Origin: Acholeplasmataceae bacterium
GTDB lineage: Bacteria; Bacillota_I; Bacilli_A; ML615J-28; CAG-698
Assembly (NCBI GenBank): GCA_012839485.1
Contig: DUNF01000080.1
Coordinates: 1-12,367, forward strand
Length of the DNA stretch: 12,367 nt
Reading direction: 5' to 3'
Under the pieces are notes generated by a model. The model did no database searches. It was not told where the DNA came from and was given only the letters and a program-made list of their open reading frames with translations. Made by a program: the position numbers and the translations under genes. Of this stretch, positions 1-7,729 are shown in pieces (the stretch's first letter is position 1; each line of letters opens with the position of its first letter).

Positions 1-15
1 TACTGTTTTCTTCAT
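1..15 (-). CDS. Start of an unidentified gene, cut by the window edge
   Basis: Only the first five codons are visible, reading M-K-K-T-V. The ATG at 15-13 follows a very good ribosome binding site, AAAGGTGG at 29-22, with a 6-base gap. A plausible promoter and the preceding operon's terminator lie just upstream, which supports a genuine translation start. The MKKT beginning matches the start of the two lipoproteins upstream, so a secreted or lipoprotein product is possible. Five residues cannot identify it. Confidence 0.6.
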
Positions 16-38
16 AACTATCCACCTTTATTGATATT

Positions 39-67
39 AGTATACCATTATTTGAAAAACTAAACAA
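39..67 (-). promoter_or_regulatory. Promoter with extended -10 for the gene leaving the left edge
   Basis: On the minus strand there is a -10 box TATACT (44-39) preceded by TGG, giving an extended -10. A weak -35 box TTGTTT (67-62) lies 17 bases upstream. Transcription would start near position 32, giving a leader of about 17 bases that contains the ribosome binding site. It sits between the upstream operon's terminator and the start codon at 15, so the leftmost gene is probably a separate transcription unit. Confidence 0.6.
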
Positions 68-69
68 GC

Positions 70-103
70 AAAACAAAAGGCAAAAGAATATCTTTTGCCT
101 TTT
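70..103 (-). terminator. Intrinsic terminator ending the apbE-suf-GH18 operon
   Basis: A perfect 13-bp inverted repeat (75-87 pairing with 91-103, loop of 3 bases) begins 5 bases after the stop codon of the last GH18 gene. On the minus strand it is followed by TTTTGTTTTG, an interrupted T-tract. The stem is AT-rich with four G-C pairs. Because the hairpin is symmetrical and the plus strand also carries T's after it (101-110), it could act in both directions, but no plus-strand gene ends here. Confidence 0.75.
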
Positions 104-108
104 ACTTT

Positions 109-2391
109 TTATCTAAAATTATTATACATAGCTGCTAATAATTCACCATTATAATCTTGATTATACTCCCAGAACATTATTCCACCTAATCCTTGAGCTT
201 TAGCCCATTTAGCTTTTTCAGCTACTGCCCATGGACTTTCAAATCCAATCCAGACGCCTGTATCTTTATTATAATACCAAGATGTTTTAGTTTCTTGAGA
301 AGTGTAAATATATGTTTCATCACTTAAATTTGTCCAATACTCTTTTCTTAGGTTTTTGTAGGTCATTGTGGAAGCGGCTTGAGCAACGCTAACTCCTAAG
401 CCATCACCTGTGCTAGATACATTAAGATATCTTTTACCATAAAAAGCTGAACCAATAGTTAATTTATTTCTTGGAAAACCAGTTGCAATAAAATTATTTA
501 ATCCTCTTTGGGCAGACCATGCTGCTCCAGGTCCTGGTAATAAAGCAGAACAGTGTGATGTTGTAGTAGAAGATCCACCATCATAAGTCATAATATGAAT
601 ATAATCAAATTCATTTTGCAATCTATCTAAAGAATAATTATTTGGATAACTCATTGCACAAGCAGCAGTTAATAATAAATCTTTTCTTGGGGAATCATCC
701 ATTGCTGCCCTTAATTCCTTTACAAACAAATAGAAATTTTGAATATCATTAGGACTCGAAGGATTACTTGAGAATGAAAATCCTGGTCCTTCCCAGTCTA
801 AATCAATACCATCAAAATCATATTCAATTACTGCTTGAACCATTTGGTTTACAATTGTAGTTCTACCTTCTGCCGTTGAAACAGCAGCACTAAATCCTGG
901 AATAAGTGGTGGCCCATTTTTACCCCCATCTTGAACTGACATCACTACTCTCTTACCAACTTCTCTTAAAGGCATAATTGTAGGTAGTAGTGATTCGATT
1001 GTAGAAACGGTGAACATACCATTTGTTACATAAGCAAAGCATAAATTAAAGACATCAATTTTCGCAACATCTTCTTGCCTAATTCCTTCATATCCCCAAG
1101 TAGGAACATAAGCAAAAATTAATGGTCTTTGAGGTAATGGTCTTAAATCAAATCCTTTTGGAATAGTAATAGCTTTTGTAAGTTCTTCACTACCTGAAGA
1201 AGAATTAATTGTTAATGTTAAATTCACAACAACATCATAAGTAATTTGTGTTACTTGAGCTGTATATACACCATCAACAACTTTAGGATAAATAACCCCT
1301 TTATGATTAGAATGCCATATTATATAAACACTCTCTACATTTGTTCCATTAATTAATTCAAAACTTTCAGTAGTATTAGCAGGTATATGTTCCTCAAACC
1401 AAGTTTTTAATCTTGTAACTTCATTAACCTCTGCTTCTCTTTCTCTTCTTTCTCTATCAAGTCTCATTGCTTCTTGCTCCTCAAATGACATTTCTGCCCA
1501 TTCCTCAAATGGTACTTCTTCTTCTTTCCTTGGATATAAAGTAAATTCATATGTTTTAGTAATACCATTTATCGTAATAGTTACTTCTGCTTCACCATAA
1601 TCCAAACACTCTACGTGTACTTTACGTAATCCATCTTGAGGATCAGTAAAAATAAAACTTCTTAATTTTGTAGTATCGCTAACTCTTAAACTATAAGTTT
1701 CAATTTTCGCATCTGCTGGCTCTAAAACAATTAAACCATTGGTTTTATTTTCTGGAGGAGTCATCTTTCTTAAGCTTAAAGTTGGAAACTCTACATTAAT
1801 ATCAATAGTCTCTATTTGAGAAATCTCTTCATAAACTAAATAGATTACTAAATTACTAGTAACATTACTAGCAAAATCAAATAATGTAACTCCTTCTTTA
1901 TCTAAATAAAAACCTTTAAAATTGTATCCGTCTTTATTTGCTACAGTAGGAGCAGTAATTTTGTCATTCTCTTTTACTTCAAGAGCTAAAATTTCTGTCT
2001 CATCTACTTCTCTAAATGAAACATTATAATTTACCTCTATAATCTCATCTTCTAAATACTCAATTTTTAAAAGATCCCCTTCTTTAAGCATAAAACTAAA
2101 ATCAGTTTTCTCCTCACCATTTAAGGTTATTAGAAAATAATTCTTTTCTGATAATGCTAAATTGTTAATCTTTTGAATACCTTCACTATAAACTAAATTA
2201 TATTTAGATTTTAAAATCTCTAATAAATTATCTCCTTCATTATAAGTAATAGTTTCTTTTACTATTAATGCTTTTTCATCATAAAGTTCAAAAGTAAATG
2301 TGAATTCCTTATCTTCTGGCTTCTTATCGCAAGAACACCCTACAAGAAGAAACGGGATAAGTAATAAAAATAATAATATCGTCTTTTTCAT
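109..2391 (-). CDS. Surface lipoprotein with C-terminal GH18 glycosidase domain (copy A)
   Basis: Predicted extracellular, membrane-anchored glycosidase of 760 residues. The signal peptide ends in a lipobox, L-V-G-C at 16-19, so Cys19 should be lipidated. By eye, the modules are: a DUF4430-like beta domain (about 28-113), a Flg_new or InlB-type B-repeat (about 120-189), an Ig-like domain (about 195-287), a charged E/R-rich helix (about 290-335), a second Ig-like domain (about 340-410) and a GH18 barrel (about 420-760). The GH18 motif DxxDxDxE is intact (D527, D530, D532, acid E534), with MTYD at 601-604 and the final-strand Trp at 741. The beta-3 motif reads SVQDGG rather than the usual SxGG. 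GH18 enzymes cleave beta-1,4 GlcNAc linkages in chitin, N-glycans or peptidoglycan-like glycans; the substrate here is unknown. The start is fixed by AAGGAGA at 2401-2395. It is the last gene of the operon. Confidence 0.9.
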   Translation of the reverse strand: MKKTILLFLLLIPFLLVGCSCDKKPEDKEFTFTFELYDEKALIVKETITYNEGDNLLEILKSKYNLVYSEGIQKINNLALSEKNYFLITLNGEEKTDFSFMLKEGDLLKIEYLEDEIIEVNYNVSFREVDETEILALEVKENDKITAPTVANKDGYNFKGFYLDKEGVTLFDFASNVTSNLVIYLVYEEISQIETIDINVEFPTLSLRKMTPPENKTNGLIVLEPADAKIETYSLRVSDTTKLRSFIFTDPQDGLRKVHVECLDYGEAEVTITINGITKTYEFTLYPRKEEEVPFEEWAEMSFEEQEAMRLDRERREREAEVNEVTRLKTWFEEHIPANTTESFELINGTNVESVYIIWHSNHKGVIYPKVVDGVYTAQVTQITYDVVVNLTLTINSSSGSEELTKAITIPKGFDLRPLPQRPLIFAYVPTWGYEGIRQEDVAKIDVFNLCFAYVTNGMFTVSTIESLLPTIMPLREVGKRVVMSVQDGGKNGPPLIPGFSAAVSTAEGRTTIVNQMVQAVIEYDFDGIDLDWEGPGFSFSSNPSSPNDIQNFYLFVKELRAAMDDSPRKDLLLTAACAMSYPNNYSLDRLQNEFDYIHIMTYDGGSSTTTSHCSALLPGPGAAWSAQRGLNNFIATGFPRNKLTIGSAFYGKRYLNVSSTGDGLGVSVAQAASTMTYKNLRKEYWTNLSDETYIYTSQETKTSWYYNKDTGVWIGFESPWAVAEKAKWAKAQGLGGIMFWEYNQDYNGELLAAMYNNFR
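199..243. repeat. Near-identical block shared by the two GH18 genes (first copy)
   Basis: This 45-base block matches 2505-2549 with a single mismatch (position 217). It encodes the C-terminal ESPWAVAEKAKWAK segment of the GH18 barrel. Identity includes synonymous sites, unlike the rest of the paralogous genes. Confidence 0.85.
1445..1494. repeat. Shared linker-helix block of the GH18 genes (first copy)
   Basis: 45 of 50 bases match 3757-3806. The block encodes most of an 18-residue stretch, starting EMSFEEQEAMR, that is identical in both proteins and lies in the charged helix between the two Ig-like domains. Confidence 0.8.
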
Positions 2392-2411
2392 AAGTCTCCT
2401 TATCTAGTCCA

Positions 2412-4694
2412 CTAATATCTAAAATTATAATATAAAGCAGACATTAATTCGTTTTGATAATCTGTATTATAATCCCAAAACATAATTCCACCTAAATTTT
2501 GATTTTTAGCCCATTTAGCTTTCTCAGCTACTGCCCATGGACTTTCAAAAGTAATCCAAGAACTACCATCATAATACCAAGTTGCCTTAGTCACTTCTGA
2601 TTTGTGAATATATGTTTCATCATTTAAGTCAGTCCAATATTCTTGTCTAATTTTATCGTAATTAATCGTTTTACACGCTTCACTTACGGTTTGACTTAAT
2701 CCATCTCCAATGCCATTAGGAAGATTATATATTTTACCATAGAAAGCTGCACCAACTGTTAGTTTTTCTCTTGGCATATATCTTAAATATTCATTCAATC
2801 CTTTTTCCGTAGAGAAATAAGTAGAACCAGGACCTTCTAATAAAGCTGAGTTGTGCGTTGTCGTTGTAGAGATAACAAAATCATAAGTCATAATATGAAT
2901 ATAATCAAAATCATCTTTTAGTTTATCTAAAGAATATTGATCTGCTTTAGGCGCAGCACAAGCAGCAGTTAATAATAAATCTGCTCTAGGTGATGCATCC
3001 ATCGCTGCTTTTAATTCCTTCACAAACAAGTAGAAATTAATAACATCATCTGGATGACACGGATTACTAGAATATGAAAATCCGGGTCCTTCCCAGTCTA
3101 AATCTACACCATCTAAATCATACTTAATAACTGTTTCCATTATTTGATTAACAGTTCTTGTTCTTTTCTCAGCTGTTGAAACAGCATCACTAAATCCTAG
3201 TATTTCTACTCCATCATCAGTAGCTGATGCTAATTTACCGCCATCATGAACAGAAAGAACTACTCGTTTACCCATTCTTCTTAAAGGCATAATGTGCGGC
3301 ATTAAAAACTCAATATGAGATACATCAAACTCGTCATTCTTCACATAACCAAAACATAAATGGAAAACATCGATTCTTGAAATATCTTCAGGTGAAATTC
3401 CTGTAAAATTCCAAATTGGTACATAAGCAAAAACTAATGGATGATCTGGAAGCGGAATTAAATTAAATCCTGGAACAGCAATTTCTTTCGTAATTGTTTC
3501 ACTACTACTAGCTGTACTAACCGTTAATGATAATGTAGCATTAGTATCATAACTAATTTGCGTTATTTGACCTACATAAACATTATCTACATATGTTAAG
3601 TAAAGAACATTTTTATTATCAGAATGCCAATTCACATAAACACCTGATACATCTGATCTTTCAATCAAATCAAAATTACCAACAGTACTATCAGGAATAT
3701 TTTCAGTAAACCAAGTTTTAATTCTTTCAACTTCATTATCAATAACTTCGGCTTCTCTTCTTTCTCTGTCAAGTCTCATTGCTTCTTGTTCTTCGAAAGA
3801 CATTTCAAACCATTCATTATCTGGCACATCTTCTTCTCTTCTTGGATATAAAGTAAATTCATATTCTTGAATTTTACCATTTAAATTTACTATAACTTTC
3901 GCTGTACCAAAATCTAAACATTTTGCTTTTACTTTATAAACATTGTCTACTTGATCTAAATAAAGCGTACAACTCAATTTAGTATCATCACTACTAGTAA
4001 CAGACATCGTTTTAATACTAGCACTACTAGGTTCATAAGTAACGATACCTATAGTTTCATCTTCACCCGCAGTCTTCTTTCGTAATGCTTGTGTAGGAAA
4101 CTCTATTGTATAACTAACTTCACTTACTATCTCTTCATAAATAAAGTAAATTACTGTATCACGAGTAAGATAAGAATTAAAATCAAATTCTAAAGTCGCT
4201 TCTTTATCTAAATAATAACCTTTAAAAGTATATCCTTCTTTTTCAGGTGGAGCTGGCTTTGAAACTAGTGAATTGTTAGGCCAAACATAAGAACTAATTA
4301 AAGTATCATCAACTTCCTTAAAAGTAACTTCATATTCTTTGAATGATGATTCTTTATGATACTGAATTTTCAATATATACTGATCTTTCATCTCAAAAAC
4401 AAAACTAGTTTGTTCTACATCATTTAGGGTTATTGTGAAATAACCAGTTTCTGCTAACTCAATGTTTTTAATTTGTAGGATTTTTCCTTGTTCTTGATTA
4501 TAAACTAAACCATATTTATTTTTCAATATTTCAAGTAAATTTTCGCCTTCATTAAATGCAACTTTCTCATTAATTATTTGTTCTTGTTCGTTAAGAATAA
4601 TTAATGTAAAAGAGTGTTCTTTTGACTTGTCACAAAAACATCCAGTTAAAATAAATGGAATTAGCAATAAAAATAGTAAAATTGTTTTTTTCAT
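2412..4694 (-). CDS. Surface lipoprotein with C-terminal GH18 glycosidase domain (copy B)
   Basis: Paralogue of the next gene downstream, also 760 residues and with the same module order: lipoprotein signal (lipobox L-T-G-C at 16-19), DUF4430-like domain, Flg_new-like repeat (about 118-188), Ig-like domain, E/R-rich helix (about 288-330), second Ig-like domain and GH18 barrel (about 415-760). The catalytic motif is intact (D528, D531, D533, acid E535), MTYD lies at 602-605 and the final-strand Trp at 740. It should therefore be an active, membrane-tethered GH18 hydrolase outside the cell. The start lies only 3 bases after the sufB stop, and its ribosome binding site (AGGG, inside the sufB end) is weak, so its translation may be coupled to sufB. 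It ends in TAG. The extra N-terminal modules suggest binding to a glycan or surface. The substrate is not deducible, and copies A and B could have diverged in specificity. Confidence 0.9.
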   Translation of the reverse strand: MKKTILLFLLLIPFILTGCFCDKSKEHSFTLIILNEQEQIINEKVAFNEGENLLEILKNKYGLVYNQEQGKILQIKNIELAETGYFTITLNDVEQTSFVFEMKDQYILKIQYHKESSFKEYEVTFKEVDDTLISSYVWPNNSLVSKPAPPEKEGYTFKGYYLDKEATLEFDFNSYLTRDTVIYFIYEEIVSEVSYTIEFPTQALRKKTAGEDETIGIVTYEPSSASIKTMSVTSSDDTKLSCTLYLDQVDNVYKVKAKCLDFGTAKVIVNLNGKIQEYEFTLYPRREEDVPDNEWFEMSFEEQEAMRLDRERREAEVIDNEVERIKTWFTENIPDSTVGNFDLIERSDVSGVYVNWHSDNKNVLYLTYVDNVYVGQITQISYDTNATLSLTVSTASSSETITKEIAVPGFNLIPLPDHPLVFAYVPIWNFTGISPEDISRIDVFHLCFGYVKNDEFDVSHIEFLMPHIMPLRRMGKRVVLSVHDGGKLASATDDGVEILGFSDAVSTAEKRTRTVNQIMETVIKYDLDGVDLDWEGPGFSYSSNPCHPDDVINFYLFVKELKAAMDASPRADLLLTAACAAPKADQYSLDKLKDDFDYIHIMTYDFVISTTTTHNSALLEGPGSTYFSTEKGLNEYLRYMPREKLTVGAAFYGKIYNLPNGIGDGLSQTVSEACKTINYDKIRQEYWTDLNDETYIHKSEVTKATWYYDGSSWITFESPWAVAEKAKWAKNQNLGGIMFWDYNTDYQNELMSALYYNFRY
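2505..2549. repeat. Near-identical block shared by the two GH18 genes (second copy)
   Basis: Partner of the block at 199-243, with 44 of 45 bases identical in the same direction, at the equivalent place in the paralogous gene. Confidence 0.85.
3757..3806. repeat. Shared linker-helix block of the GH18 genes (second copy)
   Basis: Partner of 1445-1494, at the equivalent position in the upstream paralogue, differing at five bases. Confidence 0.8.
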
Positions 4695-4697
4695 AAA

Positions 4698-6098
4698 TTA
4701 CCCTATCGAATCTGTCATTTCTAGTTTAATTAGTTGATTTAATTCAACTGCATATTCCATTGGTAGTTCTTTAGAGAATGGTTCAATAAAACCCATTACT
4801 ATCATCTCCATAGCTTCCTCTTCTGGAATTCCTCTACTCATTAAATAAAACAATTGCTCATCACTAATTTTAGAAACAGTGGCTTCATGTTCTATTCTTG
4901 ATTTTTGATTACATGCAATATTAAATGGAATCGTATCACTGATAGATTGATCATCTAAAATGATTGTATCGCATTCAATAAAACTACGAGCATTTAAAGC
5001 TTTTGGATCGTGGTAAACTGTGCCACGATAATTTACTTGCCCACCACCACGACATAGTGATTTACTAATAATCGTGCTTGATGTATTAGGCGCTAAATGA
5101 ATCATCTTCGCCCCTGCATCTTGATATTGACCTTTGTTTGCAAAGGCTATTGAAATACAACTACCTTTCGCATTTTCTCCTTTTAAAATACAAGCAGGAT
5201 ACTTCATATTTAATCCTGAACCTATATTACCATCAATCCAGTCCATATGACCATTAGCTTCAACTTGAGCTCTTTTAGTAACTAAATTAAGAATGTTTGT
5301 AGACCAATTTTGAATAGTCGTATAACGGCAATATCCATTCTCCTTTACAACAATCTCTACAACAGCTGCATGCAAAGAATCACTTGAATAAATAGGTGCT
5401 GTACAACCCTCTACATAATGAAGACTAGCACCTTCATCAACCACTATTAATGTTCTTTCAAATTGTCCCATTCTTTCAGTATTAATTCTAAAATAAGATT
5501 GTAATGGTTTATCTATTTTAACTCCTTTAGGAACATAAATAAATGTTCCCCCACTCCAAACAGCAGAGTTTAAAGCTGCAAATTTATTGTCATTATAAGG
5601 AACTACAGTTCCTAAATATTGCTTTACAAGATTAGGATATTTCCTAACAGCTGTATCTGTATCTGTAAAGATAACACCTAGTTCTTCTAACTCTTTTAAC
5701 TGATTATGATAAACAGCCTCAGATTCAAACTGCGTTGTAACTCCTGCTAAGTACTCTCTTTCTGCTTCAGGAATTCCTAACTTCTCAAAAGTGTCTTTAA
5801 TTTCATCGGGAACATCATCCCAACTTTTTTCTACTTGATCAGTAGCTTTTATATAATAAATATAATCATCAAAATCAATGAATTCTAAATTTGGGCCAAA
5901 AGAAGGATATTTGTGAACTAAAAACTCTTCGTAAGATTTCATCCTAAAATCTCTTATCCATTTTGGTTCATTTTTTTCTTTAGATATTGTTTCAATTACT
6001 TCTCTATTTAAGCCTTTTTTAGTTTTAAAAACAGCATCAGTTTCTGTCTTAAAACCATATTTATAATCCCCTACAATATCATATTTCTCTTTCTTCAT
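4698..6098 (-). CDS. sufB: Fe-S cluster assembly scaffold protein SufB
   Basis: Cytosolic SufB, 466 residues, the usual length. With SufC and SufD it forms the SufBCD scaffold on which Fe-S clusters are built. The family's conserved C-terminal core is present: RSFIECDTIILDDQS around 371-384, containing Cys376, which aligns with the essential cluster or persulfide-accepting Cys of SufB (C405 in E. coli). It is followed by SDTIP, the HEATVSKI segment (404-411) and the LFYLMSRGIP helix region (416-425). The N-terminal half carries the SufB-specific domain (about 40-200). The start codon at 6098 is set by a strong AAGGAG (6110-6105) and lies inside the end of sufU, a 20-base overlap. It is the last of the suf genes, and the GH18 gene follows after 3 bases. 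Confidence 0.97.
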   Translation of the reverse strand: MKKEKYDIVGDYKYGFKTETDAVFKTKKGLNREVIETISKEKNEPKWIRDFRMKSYEEFLVHKYPSFGPNLEFIDFDDYIYYIKATDQVEKSWDDVPDEIKDTFEKLGIPEAEREYLAGVTTQFESEAVYHNQLKELEELGVIFTDTDTAVRKYPNLVKQYLGTVVPYNDNKFAALNSAVWSGGTFIYVPKGVKIDKPLQSYFRINTERMGQFERTLIVVDEGASLHYVEGCTAPIYSSDSLHAAVVEIVVKENGYCRYTTIQNWSTNILNLVTKRAQVEANGHMDWIDGNIGSGLNMKYPACILKGENAKGSCISIAFANKGQYQDAGAKMIHLAPNTSSTIISKSLCRGGGQVNYRGTVYHDPKALNARSFIECDTIILDDQSISDTIPFNIACNQKSRIEHEATVSKISDEQLFYLMSRGIPEEEAMEMIVMGFIEPFSKELPMEYAVELNQLIKLEMTDSIG

Positions 6099-6516
6099 CT
6101 AAGTCTCCTTCTAAGACCATCTCTAATGCTTTCCAAGAAATTGTTGCACAACGAATTCTGGCAGGAAACGAAGCAACACCAGATAAACTATTAGCATCGC
6201 CTAAACTTTCATAATCTCCATCTTTTCCTTGAACTAAATTATAAAATTTGTTTATTTCTTTTCTTGCAAACTCAACGGTCTTGCCTTCCATTAATAAACA
6301 AAGCATTGAAGCTGATGCACAACAAATAGAACAACCAGTTCCATTATGATTGATTGTTTCAATAACTCCATTATTAACTTTAGCTTCGATAGTAATATCA
6401 TCCCCACAAGCTGGATTTTTTAAATGAACTTTTGGATATCCTTTTAATCCTTTATTATAAGGATTACGATAATGATCCATGATTACAGTTTGATACAAAT
6501 TACGTAATTTATCCAT
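6079..6516 (-). CDS. sufU: SufU, zinc-dependent sulfur-transfer partner of SufS
   Basis: 145 residues, matching Gram-positive SufU. In Bacillus, SufU binds zinc and accepts the persulfide sulfur from SufS for delivery to SufB, rather than acting as a classical IscU scaffold. The expected ligands are visible: Cys37 and Asp39 in PACGDD, Cys62 in GTGCS, and Cys123 in RIRCATISWKAL. Two further cysteines follow at 65 and 66 (CSICC), where Bacillus subtilis, from memory, has none. The ribosome binding site AAGGAG (6528-6523) overlaps the end of sufS, leaving one base between the genes. The gene ends in TGA, and its last codons overlap the start of sufB, implying translational coupling. Confidence 0.96.
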   Translation of the reverse strand: MDKLRNLYQTVIMDHYRNPYNKGLKGYPKVHLKNPACGDDITIEAKVNNGVIETINHNGTGCSICCASASMLCLLMEGKTVEFARKEINKFYNLVQGKDGDYESLGDANSLSGVASFPARIRCATISWKALEMVLEGDLDEEREI

Positions 6517-6517
6517 T

Positions 6518-7729
6518 TTATTCTCCTTGGTAAAAAAAGTTTATAGCTTTCTTTAGTGCTTCAATTAACTTATCGATATCTTCTTTATCATTATAGATAA
6601 AAAATGATACTCTTAAAGATGCCACAATTTCTAATTTTTTTGCTATTAATTGTGCACAATGATGTCCAGCTCTCACATAAACATTATCTGAATCTAAAAT
6701 AGTTGCTACATCATGAGGATGAACTCCATCTAAATTAAAAGCAATAATTCCTAAATCAGGATTAGAATTATAAATAGTTAGATGCTTTAAAACTTTCATT
6801 TTTTCTAAAGCATACTTAGTTAATTCTTGTTCATGTTTTTTAATATTATCTAATCCTATATCTTTTAAATAATCTAAAGCATAACCCAGACCAATAATTT
6901 CGGCTATCGCAGGTGTTCCTACCTCAAAACGATAAGGCATTTCACGATAACTAGAATCATATAACTCTACATTATCAATCATATCTCCACCATAAAATAA
7001 AGGTTTTAACTTTTTGAAGATATCTTTTTTCCCATACAAAACACCAAGACCAGTTGGCCCTAAAGCTTTATGAGCAGAAAATGCAAGAAAGTCACAATCC
7101 ATTTTCTTTACATCAATCGGCAAATGAGCGATACCTTGAGCAGCATCAACTACTACTAAAGAGTTATATTTTCTTGCCTCTTTAATTAATTCTTCGATTG
7201 GCGTAATATAACCAAAAACATTAGAAACTAAAGTTAAAGCAATAACTTTAGTTTTTTCATTTAAAACTGACTTTAAAGCATCAATAGTAATTCTACCTTT
7301 TGAATCAAGTTTTAGATATCTTAAGACCGCTTTTTTCCTTAACGCTAACTGTTGCCATGGCAAAACAGAAGAGTGATGTTCTAACTCAGAAGTAATAATT
7401 TCATCCCCTTCTTTTATATTAGTCTCGCCCCAACTTAAAGCTACAAAATTTAAAGCTTCAGATGCATTTTTAAAATACACTATTTCTTCAAAACTAGCGT
7501 TAATAAAATCTGCAACTTTTTGTCTTCCCTCTTCATAGGCTTTAGTTGCTAGATAAGATAGTTTATATACCCCACGGTGGATATTAACTCCAAAGTGAGT
7601 ATAGTATTCATTCATCTTATCTAAAACTTTTTTAGGTTTTAAGACAGTAGCTGCGTTATCTAAATAAACCATATCTTTATTGTTTTGGTAAATTGGAAAA
7701 TCTTTCCTTATTTTCTTTGCGTCTAACAC
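6518..7729 (-). CDS. sufS: Cysteine desulfurase SufS
   Basis: PLP-dependent group II cysteine desulfurase, 403 residues. It takes sulfur from L-cysteine, forming alanine and an enzyme persulfide that passes to SufU. Visible active-site features are His119 in SELEHHS (stacks on PLP), Asp195 and Gln198 in VVVDAAQG, the PLP-binding Lys221 in SAHKALGP, and the persulfide Cys358 in VRAGHHCAQ, with the conserved Arg373 nearby. The substrate-binding GTPA segment is at 271-274. Translation begins with GTG at 7729, directly abutting the sufD stop codon, and is preceded by AGAGG. No in-frame ATG exists early enough to preserve the N-terminal LDNAAT region, so GTG is preferred. It is complete and shows no damage. 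Confidence 0.97.
   Translation of the reverse strand: MLDAKKIRKDFPIYQNNKDMVYLDNAATVLKPKKVLDKMNEYYTHFGVNIHRGVYKLSYLATKAYEEGRQKVADFINASFEEIVYFKNASEALNFVALSWGETNIKEGDEIITSELEHHSSVLPWQQLALRKKAVLRYLKLDSKGRITIDALKSVLNEKTKVIALTLVSNVFGYITPIEELIKEARKYNSLVVVDAAQGIAHLPIDVKKMDCDFLAFSAHKALGPTGLGVLYGKKDIFKKLKPLFYGGDMIDNVELYDSSYREMPYRFEVGTPAIAEIIGLGYALDYLKDIGLDNIKKHEQELTKYALEKMKVLKHLTIYNSNPDLGIIAFNLDGVHPHDVATILDSDNVYVRAGHHCAQLIAKKLEIVASLRVSFFIYNDKEDIDKLIEALKKAINFFYQGE

Noticed and set aside
4701..4760. Internal promoter before the first GH18 gene
   Set aside because: The best candidate pairs a TTGAAT with a poor TAGAAA-like -10 inside the sufB coding sequence. In AT-rich DNA such matches are expected by chance, so it was not listed.
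6079..6081. Mycoplasma-type genetic code (TGA read as Trp)
   Set aside because: TGA ends sufU, sufC and apbE at sensible positions, tryptophans are encoded by TGG, and no in-frame TGA is seen within the recognised proteins.
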